DNA from: Anaerolineaceae bacterium
Lineage (GTDB): Bacteria > Chloroflexota > Anaerolineae > Anaerolineales > Anaerolineaceae
Assembly (NCBI GenBank): GCA_029265815.1
Contig: JAJUGU010000001.1
Location: 124,001-188,000, forward strand
DNA: 64,000 bases
Reading direction: 5' to 3'
How positions within the stretch are numbered: the stretch's first letter is position 1; each line of letters opens with the position of its first letter. The notes beneath the pieces were generated by a model. It worked only from the letters and a program-made list of their open reading frames with translations, was not told where the DNA came from and made no database searches. Shown one piece after another: positions 18,109 through 27,959 of the stretch. The position numbers and the translations under genes are program-made.

Positions 18109-19524
18109 TTACCTCTTATCTTCAAGCGCGGCTTTCTCGATTGCCTTCACGATCTTGTAATAACCCGTACAGCGGCACAGGTTGCCTGTGATGGCTTCTT
18201 TTATTTCATTTTCGCCTGGTTTGGGATGCTCCTCTAGTAATTTAACAGCTGACATGATGAATCCTGGCGTACAATACCCACATTGAACCGCTCCCTCTTC
18301 AATAAATGCTTTTTGAACAGGATGCAATGTGATGCCATCAGAAATGCCCTCGATGGTCATGACCTTTGCATGATGTGCTCTCGGAGCTGGAACCAGGCAG
18401 GACATCACTGCTTTCCCATCCAGATACATGGTACAGGCACCACATTCACCCTCATCACACCCTTCCTTAGACCCGACTAAACCTGCATTTTCGCGTATCA
18501 GGTGCAATAATGTCTTTTGATGAGCTCCGAAAAAAATATAAGATTTTCCATTAATATTGGTTTCAATAGGATGGTTTTCATCGATCAATATCGATTCGTG
18601 GATTTCAACAATATCTTTTGGCCCGCATTTTCCGTCTAATGTAATTGGATTTTCTGGCATAGAGCGCTGTCCTAGAATACTCTTATGGATATTTTCAAAG
18701 CATCGTTTGACCAGCAGACTCGACATTTCTTCGCGATAGTATGCAGATGATCGTATGTCAGATATCGGAGAAATACCATCCAAAAGACTTGAAAAATCAA
18801 TCAAGGAAAGGTCAGATATCTTTTTTCCGATGACTGCTTTCTCGATATTCATAATCCTGACGATTGTGGGTGCTACGGCTCCAAGCGCAACAGACGCAGA
18901 TTCTATCACCTCGCCATTCAGAGTAACAAGAACCGCAGCATTAACCACCGATATAGCTTGTGCATTACGAAGAGCGAATTTATAGAAGGATGATTTCGCA
19001 TTTTTCTGAGTTTTAATGATTATTTCCTTCAGTATTTCGTTCTTTTGCAGGAGTGTTTTTCTAACTCCGGTATAAAAATCGGCTACTTTTATTTTTCTTT
19101 CACCAACAGGTGAGATTAAAACAAGATCGGCATCGAGTGCAACCAAAGGTGTAATGGTGTCATTTGCCGGTGAGGCGGTTAACAGATTCCCTGCGATTGT
19201 TGCGCGGTTGCGGATTTGTGGAGATCCAACCTGATAACAGGCTTCAGCCAGACAGCCAGCATACTGCTGAATGATCGCAGAACTGGATGCCTGGTTATGG
19301 GTGACCAGAGCTCCAATGTGAATGGAATCATTTTCAGAATAAATTTCATCCAAACCAGAAATACGCGAGATGTCTATTAGGGTATTTATCTCGGTGTGCC
19401 CACCGCGTTCAATTTCTAATATCAGATCAGTGCCGCCTGCGATGATCTTGGACTGATCCTTATATTTTGCCAGGAGACTGGCTGCTTCTTGTAGGTTGGA
19501 GGCGATAAAGTATTGATTCCACAT
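18109..19524 (-). CDS. Fused FAD-binding and 2Fe-2S subunit of a molybdenum hydroxylase
   Basis: Electron-transfer subunit of about 471 residues that joins two normally separate proteins. Residues 1-285 are the FAD domain ([30 protein letters not shown]). Residues 310-470 are the small iron-sulphur subunit, with cluster ligands C-x4-C-x2-C ([10 protein letters not shown]) and the second cluster QCGYCTPG...NLCRCTGYY. The ATG at 19524 fits the family N-terminus (MWNQYFIAS); a GTG three codons earlier is possible. It partners with the Mo subunit encoded downstream, passing electrons from the Mo site through two 2Fe-2S clusters to FAD. The order FAD-then-FeS is the reverse of eukaryotic xanthine dehydrogenase. 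Confidence 0.9.
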   Translation of the reverse strand: MWNQYFIASNLQEAASLLAKYKDQSKIIAGGTDLILEIERGGHTEINTLIDISRISGLDEIYSENDSIHIGALVTHNQASSSAIIQQYAGCLAEACYQVGSPQIRNRATIAGNLLTASPANDTITPLVALDADLVLISPVGERKIKVADFYTGVRKTLLQKNEILKEIIIKTQKNAKSSFYKFALRNAQAISVVNAAVLVTLNGEVIESASVALGAVAPTIVRIMNIEKAVIGKKISDLSLIDFSSLLDGISPISDIRSSAYYREEMSSLLVKRCFENIHKSILGQRSMPENPITLDGKCGPKDIVEIHESILIDENHPIETNINGKSYIFFGAHQKTLLHLIRENAGLVGSKEGCDEGECGACTMYLDGKAVMSCLVPAPRAHHAKVMTIEGISDGITLHPVQKAFIEEGAVQCGYCTPGFIMSAVKLLEEHPKPGENEIKEAITGNLCRCTGYYKIVKAIEKAALEDKR

Positions 19525-19550
19525 AATCTGCACCCGTCGTTTAACAAATT

Positions 19551-20333
19551 TTATTGATTATTATTGTGAGTGGTGTTGGTCAGCATAATGATCTCAGACA
19601 AAATGCTAACGGCGATCTCCTGCGGGGTTTCAGCATGAATATCTAAACCTATTGGCGAACGAACTCGTGAAAATTGCTCAGGGTCGACTCCTCTTTCGAT
19701 CAGCCCTTTTTTTGTTGCTTCCCATCGCCTTCTCGAACCGATAACGCCGATGTAAGGTGCAGTCGTTGCCAGGATAGAAGGAAGTCCCTCAATGTCAACA
19801 TCAGCGTTCTGAGTGCTGAGGACGAAGCAGGTTCGATGATTCACACTGATTTTCGCCGGGAGATCTGCCATTTTGCAACAGAAATAGGCATCAGCCCCCG
19901 GGATCTTATTGGGGTCACAGAAAACTTCCCTCTCATCGCTTAGAATGACTCGGTAGCCCAGCCAATGTGCCAGAGAAACAACTTTTTGCCCAATATGGCC
20001 GCCACCCACAACCACCAGTGTTATCTTGGGTTGAATAGGGTCAATAAATACTTCAACACTCCCGCTTGTGATTTTCTCGTCTGATTCATTATTAACCACA
20101 TACTCAAACGGGATTAATCGAGTTATTCCATCCTCAAGACTCTGGAGAGCATGATTAATGATGACCTGTTCGAGTTCACCACCACCAATCGTACCTGAGA
20201 TATGTCCGTCTGGAAAAACCAGCATTTTACTACCAGCATGTCGGGGTGTTGATCCGCTTGCTGAGACGATACTGCAAAGGGCAACCGATATGCCATTTCT
20301 CTCACACTCAGCAATCTCTTGAATGATCGACAT
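19551..20333 (-). CDS. XdhC/CoxI-family molybdenum cofactor maturation factor
   Basis: Accessory protein of 260 residues that binds and delivers the sulphurated molybdenum cofactor to xanthine dehydrogenase-type apoenzymes. The N-terminal XdhC/CoxI domain contains ASGSTPRHAGSKMLV and GTIGGGELE. The C-terminal Rossmann-like domain has VVVGGGHIGQKV and ends in the IGVIGSRRR...SPIGLDIHAETPQEIA signature. Its ATG directly follows the pyrophosphatase TAA with no gap. It presumably serves both hydroxylases of the operon. Confidence 0.92.
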   Translation of the reverse strand: MSIIQEIAECERNGISVALCSIVSASGSTPRHAGSKMLVFPDGHISGTIGGGELEQVIINHALQSLEDGITRLIPFEYVVNNESDEKITSGSVEVFIDPIQPKITLVVVGGGHIGQKVVSLAHWLGYRVILSDEREVFCDPNKIPGADAYFCCKMADLPAKISVNHRTCFVLSTQNADVDIEGLPSILATTAPYIGVIGSRRRWEATKKGLIERGVDPEQFSRVRSPIGLDIHAETPQEIAVSILSEIIMLTNTTHNNNQ

Positions 20334-21683
20334 TTAGTCCTCGAGAAGACCCAGCACGACAGGCAAGAGCTGTTTCTTTCTGGAAACCACTCCTTCTGCA
20401 AGGAGTGTGTTATCTGGCTGTGGAATATAAGGAAGATCTTCCAACTCGGCGGGTGGATTTGAAATTAAAATCCGACTCGATCCGCGGACTACATCGGTCA
20501 CCATTAACATTGTGAAGGAATAGTTCTTTGATTTTCTGAGGTTATCAAGCGCAACCATTAGAGAATCTGCCAGCTTAGATACTTCATGTAGATCGCTGAC
20601 TTCTGTCTGGGCAATGGCAAAATCTTTTCCACCAGCTGAGTAGACCTTCATATCGCTTGCGACAACTTCTTGTGGCGAGCGGTTACCTAATCCAGCACTG
20701 GCTTTGAGAATACTTTCACCGTAAGAACGGATCGTGTCTTTTTCAAGCGGGCTACCTGGAATAAATGCCCACCGGGCAAGACGTTCAGCTGCACTTTTAT
20801 CTCTAAAAGTGGTAGTTGGCGACGTGAGGATTAAAGTATCAGATAATAATCCTGCCAACATCATTCCGGCGAGGTTCGGTGGAGCACTTAATCCTGATTC
20901 TTCAATTCGTTCTGATACCAACGTGCTGGTGCTGCCAACAATATCAACAGTCATACGAATTGGTAAATGCGTCGATGGGTTTCCTAGCCTGTGGTGGTCA
21001 AGAATTTCAACCAATTGCGCTTCTTCTAATGATGCGACAGCCTGGGCTGGCTCATTGTGGTCTACCAGAATGATCTTCAACCGGGGAGGATTCAACAGGT
21101 CTCGTTGCCGACATATCCCAACATACCGTCCAAATTCATCTACCACCCAGACCTCATCACCTTCCTCTCGCAAAATGCGATTGATAACGTCACGGATTTT
21201 GGTATTAACGTTATATTTTGAAACCTCTGTGTCGGCTGCTTCTTTACATGGCAGTTCAAGGATCTTATTTAAGTGAACATCCTGAGATTTAAGATTGGTG
21301 CCGACTAATTTGCCCATGTAATTAAAAAGGCTTCGGCCTGTGATCAAACCATAAGGTGTGCCATCTTCGTTGATAACGGGGGCGATTCCACCTGTACGGT
21401 TTGCCAGCGTCCATGCTACACGCAGCGGTACCCCCGGAGTGTTGGTATCGAGTCGTCTGACAACCGAGGAAAATCGAGGTGAAGCGTCGGTAATTAACAC
21501 CGGGGCTTCTAGACCAAGAAATTTTAACACCCAGGATGTTTGTTGGTTGACCGCTCCAGCACGAGCAGCGATGGTTTCAATCCCATCTCTTTCTTGCAGA
21601 AGCCAAGCATATCCCATGGCTGCAGCGATTGAATCTGTATCTGGATTAACGTGACCGATTACGTAAGTTGGAGAATTAGTCAT
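20334..21683 (-). CDS. Family II (Mn-dependent) inorganic pyrophosphatase with CBS insert
   Basis: Soluble DHH-type pyrophosphatase of 449 residues, PPi to 2 Pi. The N-terminal catalytic motifs GHVNPDTDSIAAA, DHNE and DHHRLG and the C-terminal DHHA2 region are typical. About 140 residues between them carry two CBS-like units (around 65-125 and 160-210), which in CBS-PPases bind adenine nucleotides and regulate activity. No DRTGG domain is apparent. It is embedded in the Mo/F420 operon (11-base gap upstream, none downstream). A role in removing PPi from the CofC reaction is a reasonable inference. Confidence 0.9.
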   Translation of the reverse strand: MTNSPTYVIGHVNPDTDSIAAAMGYAWLLQERDGIETIAARAGAVNQQTSWVLKFLGLEAPVLITDASPRFSSVVRRLDTNTPGVPLRVAWTLANRTGGIAPVINEDGTPYGLITGRSLFNYMGKLVGTNLKSQDVHLNKILELPCKEAADTEVSKYNVNTKIRDVINRILREEGDEVWVVDEFGRYVGICRQRDLLNPPRLKIILVDHNEPAQAVASLEEAQLVEILDHHRLGNPSTHLPIRMTVDIVGSTSTLVSERIEESGLSAPPNLAGMMLAGLLSDTLILTSPTTTFRDKSAAERLARWAFIPGSPLEKDTIRSYGESILKASAGLGNRSPQEVVASDMKVYSAGGKDFAIAQTEVSDLHEVSKLADSLMVALDNLRKSKNYSFTMLMVTDVVRGSSRILISNPPAELEDLPYIPQPDNTLLAEGVVSRKKQLLPVVLGLLED

Positions 21684-21694
21684 ATTATTTCATC

Positions 21695-24589
21695 TCACTC
21701 AATATTATTTAAAGCTCTCCAAATACGTTCCGGTGTTGCCGGATTTTGGTAGAGTTGTGCGCCACAGGCATCAGCGATGGCATTTGCCACAGCTGGAGCT
21801 ACGCCATCCATCGGTATCTCTGCGACTGCTTTGATTCCGAAGGGATGTGAGGGTTCGAACGCCTCGACAAAAATTGTTTCGAGTTGTGGAACCTCATCAG
21901 ACCTGAAGATGTGATAATCTTTAAGATCTTTCTCCCTTGCCTCACCTTTATTGTTGTATTTCATCTCTTCACAAACAGCATAACCCAATGCCTGGATCAT
22001 GCCGCCCTCGATCTGCCCAGAAGCTGTTAATGGGTTCACTACCACACCAGCATCAACAGCCATGACGAGCTTATCTACTATGAGTTTTCCTGTCTCTATA
22101 TCGAGGGTGATTTCTGCAAATTGGGCTGCAAAAGGTGGTGGAGAAGCCGGCGACATGAAAGAGCCGATGCCCATGATTTGTTCTTGATCGCGGTGATGTA
22201 GGGTAGAGAGGGCAACTTCTTGCAAAGTGACACTTCTTCCATCTTTGGCGTATGCTTTACTATGTTTCAGGGTTATTTCTTCTGGGGTGACCGCAAACTT
22301 TTCAGTAGAAAGCATTTCTGCTGCCCTGATTTTGATTCGGTCGGCGGCCATTTTTGCGGCTTTAGTCACTGCCCCACCTGAGATGTAGGTAGTACTCGAA
22401 GCGTATGCACCTTTGTCAAATGGTGTAAAGTCAGTGTCAGAAGAATAAACGATGATATCTTCAAGCGGAACACCGAGAATCTCGGCAGCCATTTGACCAA
22501 GAACTGTATCTGAACCTGTACCGAGGTCGGTGGCTCCGATCAGCAAGTTGAAAGAACCATCATCATTCAATTTGATACTTGCTCCCCCCATGTCAAGGTA
22601 AGGAATAGCTGTACCTTGCATAACCAGGGCAACACCAATACCCTTTCGCAAGTGAGGTTTTCCTGGAATTGTATGCCAGGTTGGATTGCCAAACTTTTGA
22701 TCCCAATTAATCGCCTTGCGTCCATGTTCCACGCATTTTTCCAGTTCGATCAAGTGCACAGTTTCAGGCCGTGGTTCGCGTCCTTCACTCCATGCGGTAC
22801 TGAATGGATGCAATTCACCGGGGCGTAAAGCATTTTTTAACCTGAATTCGATTGGATCCAGGTTAAGTTTTTTGGCAATAATTTCCATCTGACGTTCGAC
22901 AGCCCAATAGCCCTGAGGAACCCCGTAACCGCGATATGCCCCGGCAGGAGGATGGTTAGTATATACAATATCAGCGTAAAATCGGATATTAGGCGATTTT
23001 CGATATTTACCGTCACCAACATACAGAGCCATTGCTTTGTGACCAGTGTTGCCGGTCACTGTTAATGCATGGCAGCCATACGCACCAGTATCAGTTAGAG
23101 CTTTCATCTCGTTGGCAGTGATCGTTCCATCTTTCTTGACACCCGTTTTCATCCAAATTTTCATTGGATGCCTTGATCGTGCGGCGATGAACTCTTCTTC
23201 ACGCGTGTATTCATAGCGCACAGGTTTGCCTGTGGCTATTGTCAGATGTGCAACGACATCTTCTATCAATACTTCCTGTTTTCCGCCAAACCCACCACCG
23301 ATTCGTGGTTTGATCACCCGAATGCGTTTCACTGGTAATCCGAGTACCGGGGCGAGAATTCTGCGGGCGTGAAATGGAACCTGGGTGCTGGTACGAATGA
23401 CCATACGATCGTTTTCATCCCAGTAGCTCAATGCCACATGTGGCTCGATATGGCATTGTTGCACCTTTGGTACTTCAAAGACATTTTCAAAGATTTCATC
23501 GGCTTCCTGGAAGCCCTTATCCACATCACCGATGTCAATGCGGATCGCAGCGGCCAGATTCTTTTTTGGATCAGAATCGCCAAAATTCATATATTCAGGT
23601 TCGTCGTGCAGGATCGGTGCTCCAGGTTGCATGGCTTTTTCTGAATCAAAAAGTGTAGGAAGTTCTTCGTATTCAACTTTGATCAATTTCAATGCCTGTT
23701 CAGCAATTTCTTCAGTGTCTGCAGCGACGAAAGCAACCCGGTCGCCAACGAACCTAACTTTCTGATCAAGAGAGAACATGTCTAGAGGACCAGGAATGGG
23801 GTCTGATTGTCCGGCTGAAGAATATGCCACGCGCGGCAGGTCTTTATAAGTTAATACAGCTCTTACGCCTGGAAGGTTCTTTGCCGCTTCAACGTCTATA
23901 TTCTTGATCAATCCATGCGCTATCGGGCTGTGAAGCACCTTTGCATAGAGCATTTCTCGCATTTCAAAATCATCAGTAAAGGCAGCTTTTCCCTGAACAA
24001 GTTTAAAAGCGTCAACTTTTGGGTCCTCTTTGCCAATCCTTTCAAACGACTTACCCTCGATACTGGAAAAGATTGCTGGTTTGTAGCAAATGTCCTTTAC
24101 GCCTGATGCGGCTTCAATTGCCTGAACAGGTTTTAGGTATCCAGTGCACCGGCATAAGACACCAGAAATAGAATCTCTGATCTGTTCTTCAGAGGGCCTT
24201 TTTTCTTTATCGAGCAGTGATTTGGCTGCTAGAATCATCGCTGGAGTACAGTAACCGCATTGGATGGCGCCAGAGTTAATAAATTCTTTCTGTAAATTAG
24301 AAATTCCACGTGTCTTTTTCCATCCTTGTTCTGGATGTTCGCCAATACCTTCGATGGTTTCGATGGAATGTCCCTCGGCCATTGCTGCGAGAATAGAACA
24401 GGAATTAACTGGCTTGCCATCCATTAATACCGTACAGGCTCCACACTCACCGGATTTACAGCCGCCAAATTTCGTTCCAAAAAAGCCATTGCTTCGTAGA
24501 ACTTTTAGAAGGCTGTCACCTGGAGCAACTTCGTAACTAGACTTTATGTGATTTATTTCAAGATTTATGATCATATCTATATCATCCAA
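21695..24589 (-). CDS. Fused 2Fe-2S and molybdenum subunit hydroxylase (XdhD-like)
   Basis: Hydroxylase of 964 residues. Residues 1-160 are the two-cluster iron-sulphur module (GCKSGECGAC; QCGYCTP; LCRCTGY). Residues 180-960 are the molybdopterin-binding catalytic part (GGGFGGKQE; AYRGYGVPQG; terminal KAVAEIPMDGVAP with the expected catalytic Glu). The same Fe-S-to-Mo fusion occurs in E. coli XdhD, part of the selenium-linked ssnA-ygfM-xdhD cluster, and ssnA and FAD-subunit genes are present here too. Start ATG 24589; an ATG five codons later is equally possible. FAD comes from the separate protein encoded just upstream. Probably a purine or related N-heterocycle hydroxylase. Confidence 0.9.
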   Translation of the reverse strand: MDDIDMIINLEINHIKSSYEVAPGDSLLKVLRSNGFFGTKFGGCKSGECGACTVLMDGKPVNSCSILAAMAEGHSIETIEGIGEHPEQGWKKTRGISNLQKEFINSGAIQCGYCTPAMILAAKSLLDKEKRPSEEQIRDSISGVLCRCTGYLKPVQAIEAASGVKDICYKPAIFSSIEGKSFERIGKEDPKVDAFKLVQGKAAFTDDFEMREMLYAKVLHSPIAHGLIKNIDVEAAKNLPGVRAVLTYKDLPRVAYSSAGQSDPIPGPLDMFSLDQKVRFVGDRVAFVAADTEEIAEQALKLIKVEYEELPTLFDSEKAMQPGAPILHDEPEYMNFGDSDPKKNLAAAIRIDIGDVDKGFQEADEIFENVFEVPKVQQCHIEPHVALSYWDENDRMVIRTSTQVPFHARRILAPVLGLPVKRIRVIKPRIGGGFGGKQEVLIEDVVAHLTIATGKPVRYEYTREEEFIAARSRHPMKIWMKTGVKKDGTITANEMKALTDTGAYGCHALTVTGNTGHKAMALYVGDGKYRKSPNIRFYADIVYTNHPPAGAYRGYGVPQGYWAVERQMEIIAKKLNLDPIEFRLKNALRPGELHPFSTAWSEGREPRPETVHLIELEKCVEHGRKAINWDQKFGNPTWHTIPGKPHLRKGIGVALVMQGTAIPYLDMGGASIKLNDDGSFNLLIGATDLGTGSDTVLGQMAAEILGVPLEDIIVYSSDTDFTPFDKGAYASSTTYISGGAVTKAAKMAADRIKIRAAEMLSTEKFAVTPEEITLKHSKAYAKDGRSVTLQEVALSTLHHRDQEQIMGIGSFMSPASPPPFAAQFAEITLDIETGKLIVDKLVMAVDAGVVVNPLTASGQIEGGMIQALGYAVCEEMKYNNKGEAREKDLKDYHIFRSDEVPQLETIFVEAFEPSHPFGIKAVAEIPMDGVAPAVANAIADACGAQLYQNPATPERIWRALNNIE

Positions 24590-24594
24590 ATAGA

Positions 24595-25338
24595 CTACTC
24601 GAACTCATTCTTAATTCTGCTAACGATCTTTTTGCCTGCAGCGATGCGATACTCTGCAGAAGCCCATTCGTCTGAAGCTGCAAGGAGGGAATTCTCAATC
24701 GCAAGTTCAAGATTGTCATTAATGTTCCCATCCATGACAAGTGTTGGAAGATCGCCAAAACCACCAGCCGTGATTCGAAGCCGGTTAGATGACCATTTGA
24801 CAGCGGCTATGCAAAGAATTGGAATGTCATAAGGACTTCTGCCAATCGATTCAAACCGAATTTTTACAGTTTTTTCAAAAACAAAATCAGTGATGAGAAT
24901 CCCTTTTTTCCAATAATTTTTTTGCGCCAGATATTCACCTAAAGGAATCTCAACATTTCCTGGCTGCCATTTCATGATAGGGTTTATTGCCAGTAAAAGG
25001 GTTAATAAAGCTGATCTTCCACCAGAGGCACAGACCAGACCCGCAATAGTTATCTGTTCACGTTGATTCCTGGACGCTTCAATTTTTATCGCTTCTTTTA
25101 TGTCCTTAGATTGATCGAAATATATAAGCATTGATTCGAGGGTGGTGGTCGAACCAATTCGAATTATCTCATTTTCTTCTTGGATGGAATTCAAAGAAAG
25201 GTTTTGCAGGTCCACAACTGATACATCCCGTTTTATCTGAGATAAAGAAGTGCCACCTCCAATCGGGATGTTGGTTTTATATTCCAGCAGTTTTAGTGCC
25301 TCATCGATAGATTTAGGTCGATAGTAAGCTTTGATCAT
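24595..25338 (-). CDS. FAD-binding subunit of molybdenum hydroxylase (YgfM/CoxM-like)
   Basis: Stand-alone FAD subunit of 247 residues. The flavin-binding PIGGGTSLSQ (about 26-35) and the second loop ITIAGLVCASGGRS are present, followed by the CO_deh_flav_C-like region. It is somewhat short and its loops diverge from xanthine dehydrogenase (no TxxGN). It is five bases upstream of the fused Fe-S/Mo gene, its obvious partner. AAGG sits seven bases before the ATG. It corresponds in position to ygfM of E. coli. Confidence 0.88.
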   Translation of the reverse strand: MIKAYYRPKSIDEALKLLEYKTNIPIGGGTSLSQIKRDVSVVDLQNLSLNSIQEENEIIRIGSTTTLESMLIYFDQSKDIKEAIKIEASRNQREQITIAGLVCASGGRSALLTLLLAINPIMKWQPGNVEIPLGEYLAQKNYWKKGILITDFVFEKTVKIRFESIGRSPYDIPILCIAAVKWSSNRLRITAGGFGDLPTLVMDGNINDNLELAIENSLLAASDEWASAEYRIAAGKKIVSRIKNEFE

Positions 25339-25374
25339 TTCATTACCTTTCGAACGTTCATAATAAACGGCTAT

Positions 25375-26373
25375 TTACCGTTGAGCAAATGTATCGATCA
25401 ATAACTTGACATCGCCACCAACGGGGTAAAGAATGGGACAAGTACAACCATTATTACAATATTCAGCTACTTTTGCTTTAGCTTCAGAAGGAGTGCCAGA
25501 TGCTGTGATTCGCATTATAAGTTCTTCAGGAACAAGGTGTTTAGCTTGAGCAATTTGCTCATGTGTCGCTGGCCATCCAAGAATGGATTGAATCTTGGAA
25601 ACTATATCTTGTGATACTCCGGATGCTTTTGCGATATGCGGTTGTTGGGCTAAATACTGGGTTAAAAGCTCGCGGGTGGTGTCAATCGCCTTATCATGAT
25701 CTTCATCTACAGAGCATACAATCAACTGTGGGCGGTCAATGTCATCTAATGTCTTACCTGCTTTTTTGGCACCGTTTAATAATAGTTCCATGGCCTTATG
25801 ATTGTATTCAGGAGGTACACAATAATTTAGTACAACGCCTTCTGCAATCTCTCCCGTCATTTCCATCATATTATCGCCAGTTGCGCCGATGTAGATCGGA
25901 ACATTTCTGGGTTCTTTTCTGCCGTGTACCACGTCTAATTCGATCCCATTAACGTGAATGAATTCACCGTCAAATGTCACCCTCTCCATATTCAGTAAAC
26001 GTTTCATTACCATAATGGTTTCTTTCATCGCGGTTAATGGCTTTTTTCGGTCAATTCCCACATTGCGTGCCAGTGGATCCCACCATGCACCAATGCCACA
26101 AATAATTCGGTCAGGTGCGAGGTCATCGAGAGTGAGAAAAGTTGACGCTAAAAGTCCAATGTTTCGTGTCCAATTGTTGATCACACCTGATCCGATCTTG
26201 AGAGTGTTGGTGACTGCAGCGTAAGCTGCCATGGGAACAATCGCATCGCGAACCAGCCGGCTTTCGGCCTGCCATACAGCTTCAAAACCACGTTTTTCAG
26301 CATATTTTACATAATCAAGTCCGTCACGCAGATCGTGAGCATCTTGCAGATATAATGCCATGCGCTGTGTCAT
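25375..26373 (-). CDS. LLM-class F420-dependent oxidoreductase (Mer-like)
   Basis: Luciferase-like TIM-barrel protein of 332 residues, of the group that includes methylene-tetrahydromethanopterin reductase and other F420H2-dependent enzymes. The flavin/F420-face pattern is visible: [57 protein letters not shown]. The start is the ATG with GGAG upstream. It lies directly after cofC in a run of F420 genes, which favours F420 over FMN as cofactor. The substrate could be a folate-type C1 carrier, or an intermediate in the pathway fed by the hydroxylases; the sequence does not decide. Confidence 0.85.
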   Translation of the reverse strand: MTQRMALYLQDAHDLRDGLDYVKYAEKRGFEAVWQAESRLVRDAIVPMAAYAAVTNTLKIGSGVINNWTRNIGLLASTFLTLDDLAPDRIICGIGAWWDPLARNVGIDRKKPLTAMKETIMVMKRLLNMERVTFDGEFIHVNGIELDVVHGRKEPRNVPIYIGATGDNMMEMTGEIAEGVVLNYCVPPEYNHKAMELLLNGAKKAGKTLDDIDRPQLIVCSVDEDHDKAIDTTRELLTQYLAQQPHIAKASGVSQDIVSKIQSILGWPATHEQIAQAKHLVPEELIMRITASGTPSEAKAKVAEYCNNGCTCPILYPVGGDVKLLIDTFAQR

Positions 26374-26386
26374 CTTTTGACTCCTT

Positions 26387-26995
26387 TTATTTTCTTGTTT
26401 CGTTAAGGGTTTTCAGTAATTCAAGATCTTCCGGTATATCAAGATCCAATCCTAATGAAGGATTATCGATAATTTCAACTCGGGCGTGGACCTTTTCAGC
26501 AAGTTCAAGATGCCGGTTAAAAGAGCCAGGTCCATAACTAAATTGGATCAATCCCGCAGGGTTGATGTACAAAGCATTTGTACCATCCCGTCTGCGGTCT
26601 GGGGCGATAATAATTTCAGGTGGTTTACCAGCAAGAGAAAGGATGAATTCAATATCCGCTTTCTTTAGTAATGGAAGGTCAGCTGGAATGACCATGATTT
26701 CGTTGGCCATATAAGTCTTGGCGACCAATGCTGCCCTGCGCAGCGCAGTATTTAATTCTGGGCTTCCGTTTTCTAGAACAGTACGAGCACCGTAATCCCT
26801 TGCGATTGTTAATGCGGCCGGATCCCTGCTGACTACAAGGATGGTATCGATGGCATCCACCGAGGAAAGGGTTTTCAAAGAATTGATCAATAGACTTTGA
26901 TTCAATGCAGTGCGTTCATCTTGGGATAATACAGATGAAAGCCTTGATTTTCCTCTTCTGAGCGGTTTTACCGGAACGATCGCCCAAAGTGTCAT
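26387..26995 (-). CDS. cofC: 2-phospho-L-lactate (or PEP) guanylyltransferase
   Basis: CofC/FbiD nucleotidyltransferase of 202 residues. It activates phospholactate or phosphoenolpyruvate with GTP, releasing PPi, as the first committed step of coenzyme F420 side-chain assembly. Signatures are [15 protein letters not shown] (residues 5-19), PADLPLL (about 102) and [12 protein letters not shown] (about 130). Its ATG overlaps the cofD stop (ATGA), indicating translational coupling. Whether the donor is lactate- or PEP-derived cannot be told from the sequence. Confidence 0.93.
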   Translation of the reverse strand: MTLWAIVPVKPLRRGKSRLSSVLSQDERTALNQSLLINSLKTLSSVDAIDTILVVSRDPAALTIARDYGARTVLENGSPELNTALRRAALVAKTYMANEIMVIPADLPLLKKADIEFILSLAGKPPEIIIAPDRRRDGTNALYINPAGLIQFSYGPGSFNRHLELAEKVHARVEIIDNPSLGLDLDIPEDLELLKTLNETRK

Positions 26996-27939
26996 GCCTC
27001 ATTTCCTTTTGCTAATGTACTACCAAATTTGATCACTTGTTTTGCCAACCTGATTTGTGAATCAAGATCACTCATCAATGTATCAGTGGCCATTGAAATT
27101 ATACCCCACTGATCAATCAGATGAACCTCAGTCTCATCTGCTCTATCCAGAATGAACCCTTGAATGAGTCCGCGATAGAATTTTGCTACGTTGTAACTTG
27201 AGGAAGCCATTCCTAATTCTTCGAACATTTTTGCTGCTGGGCCTTTTACGGCTTTTCCACCAATAATAGGGCTCACTGCAATTATGGTTTTGTCATTCAG
27301 AATTCTTTTTATTCCGGGAATGGATATTATAGGGTAAATGCTAACAAATGGATTTGATGGACAAATTATAACCAGGTCACAAGATTGCAACTCAGCTTCT
27401 ACTTCAGTTGAAATCCTGGCTGTTTGGATGCCATCCAATTCAATAGAAGTCAATCGAGGTTGAAACTTGTGCTTAACAAAATATTCTTGAAATGCCAGTT
27501 TTCCCAATTCTCGCGTATTGATCATCGTCCTGACGATCGAATCAGTCATTGGTAATATGGTTTGAGAAATGTGAAAGTTTTTTGAAAAATAACGGGTGAT
27601 CTCAGTGAGCGAATATCCTTCTTCTATTAACCGTGACCGCTCCATATGTAAAGCCAAATCTTTGTCACCCAGATGGAACCAAGAAGGATATCCCCAGGTT
27701 TCACGTTCTTCATTGACTTTCCACGTTTCATCTTTACGACCCCACCCGGTGATTGGGTTGTTGAGGCCGGCTAAGGTATAGGTTATGGTATCGATATCTG
27801 GGCAGATATAGAGGCCTGAGTAGCGAAAATCATCTCCGGTATTAACGATGACAGATAAATTGTCAAAAGGTAATATTCTGGACAGACCATTTACCAGTTT
27901 GGCACCACCCACTCCACCTGCTAACGCGACAACTTTCAT
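26992..27939 (-). CDS. cofD: 2-phospho-L-lactate transferase (F420 biosynthesis)
   Basis: CofD/FbiA of about 315 residues, which transfers the phospholactyl or phosphoenolpyruvyl group to Fo to give F420-0 or dehydro-F420-0. VALAGGVGGAKLVNGL at the very N-terminus, VNTGDDFRYSGLYICPDIDT, and the later CPSNPFVSI...SPIIGGKAVKGPA are family hallmarks. The ATG at 27939 is chosen because AGGAAG lies about seven bases upstream and the family begins exactly there; the frame stays open 37 codons further back without support. Confidence 0.95.
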   Translation of the reverse strand: MKVVALAGGVGGAKLVNGLSRILPFDNLSVIVNTGDDFRYSGLYICPDIDTITYTLAGLNNPITGWGRKDETWKVNEERETWGYPSWFHLGDKDLALHMERSRLIEEGYSLTEITRYFSKNFHISQTILPMTDSIVRTMINTRELGKLAFQEYFVKHKFQPRLTSIELDGIQTARISTEVEAELQSCDLVIICPSNPFVSIYPIISIPGIKRILNDKTIIAVSPIIGGKAVKGPAAKMFEELGMASSSYNVAKFYRGLIQGFILDRADETEVHLIDQWGIISMATDTLMSDLDSQIRLAKQVIKFGSTLAKGNEA

Positions 27940-27959
27940 AAATATCTTCCTGAAAAACT

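Noticed and set aside
20734-21276. A 180-codon plus-strand open frame opposite the pyrophosphatase gene
   Set aside because: It is antisense to a clear family II pyrophosphatase, has no ribosome site and reads as low-complexity Ser/Arg-rich sequence; a codon-bias shadow.
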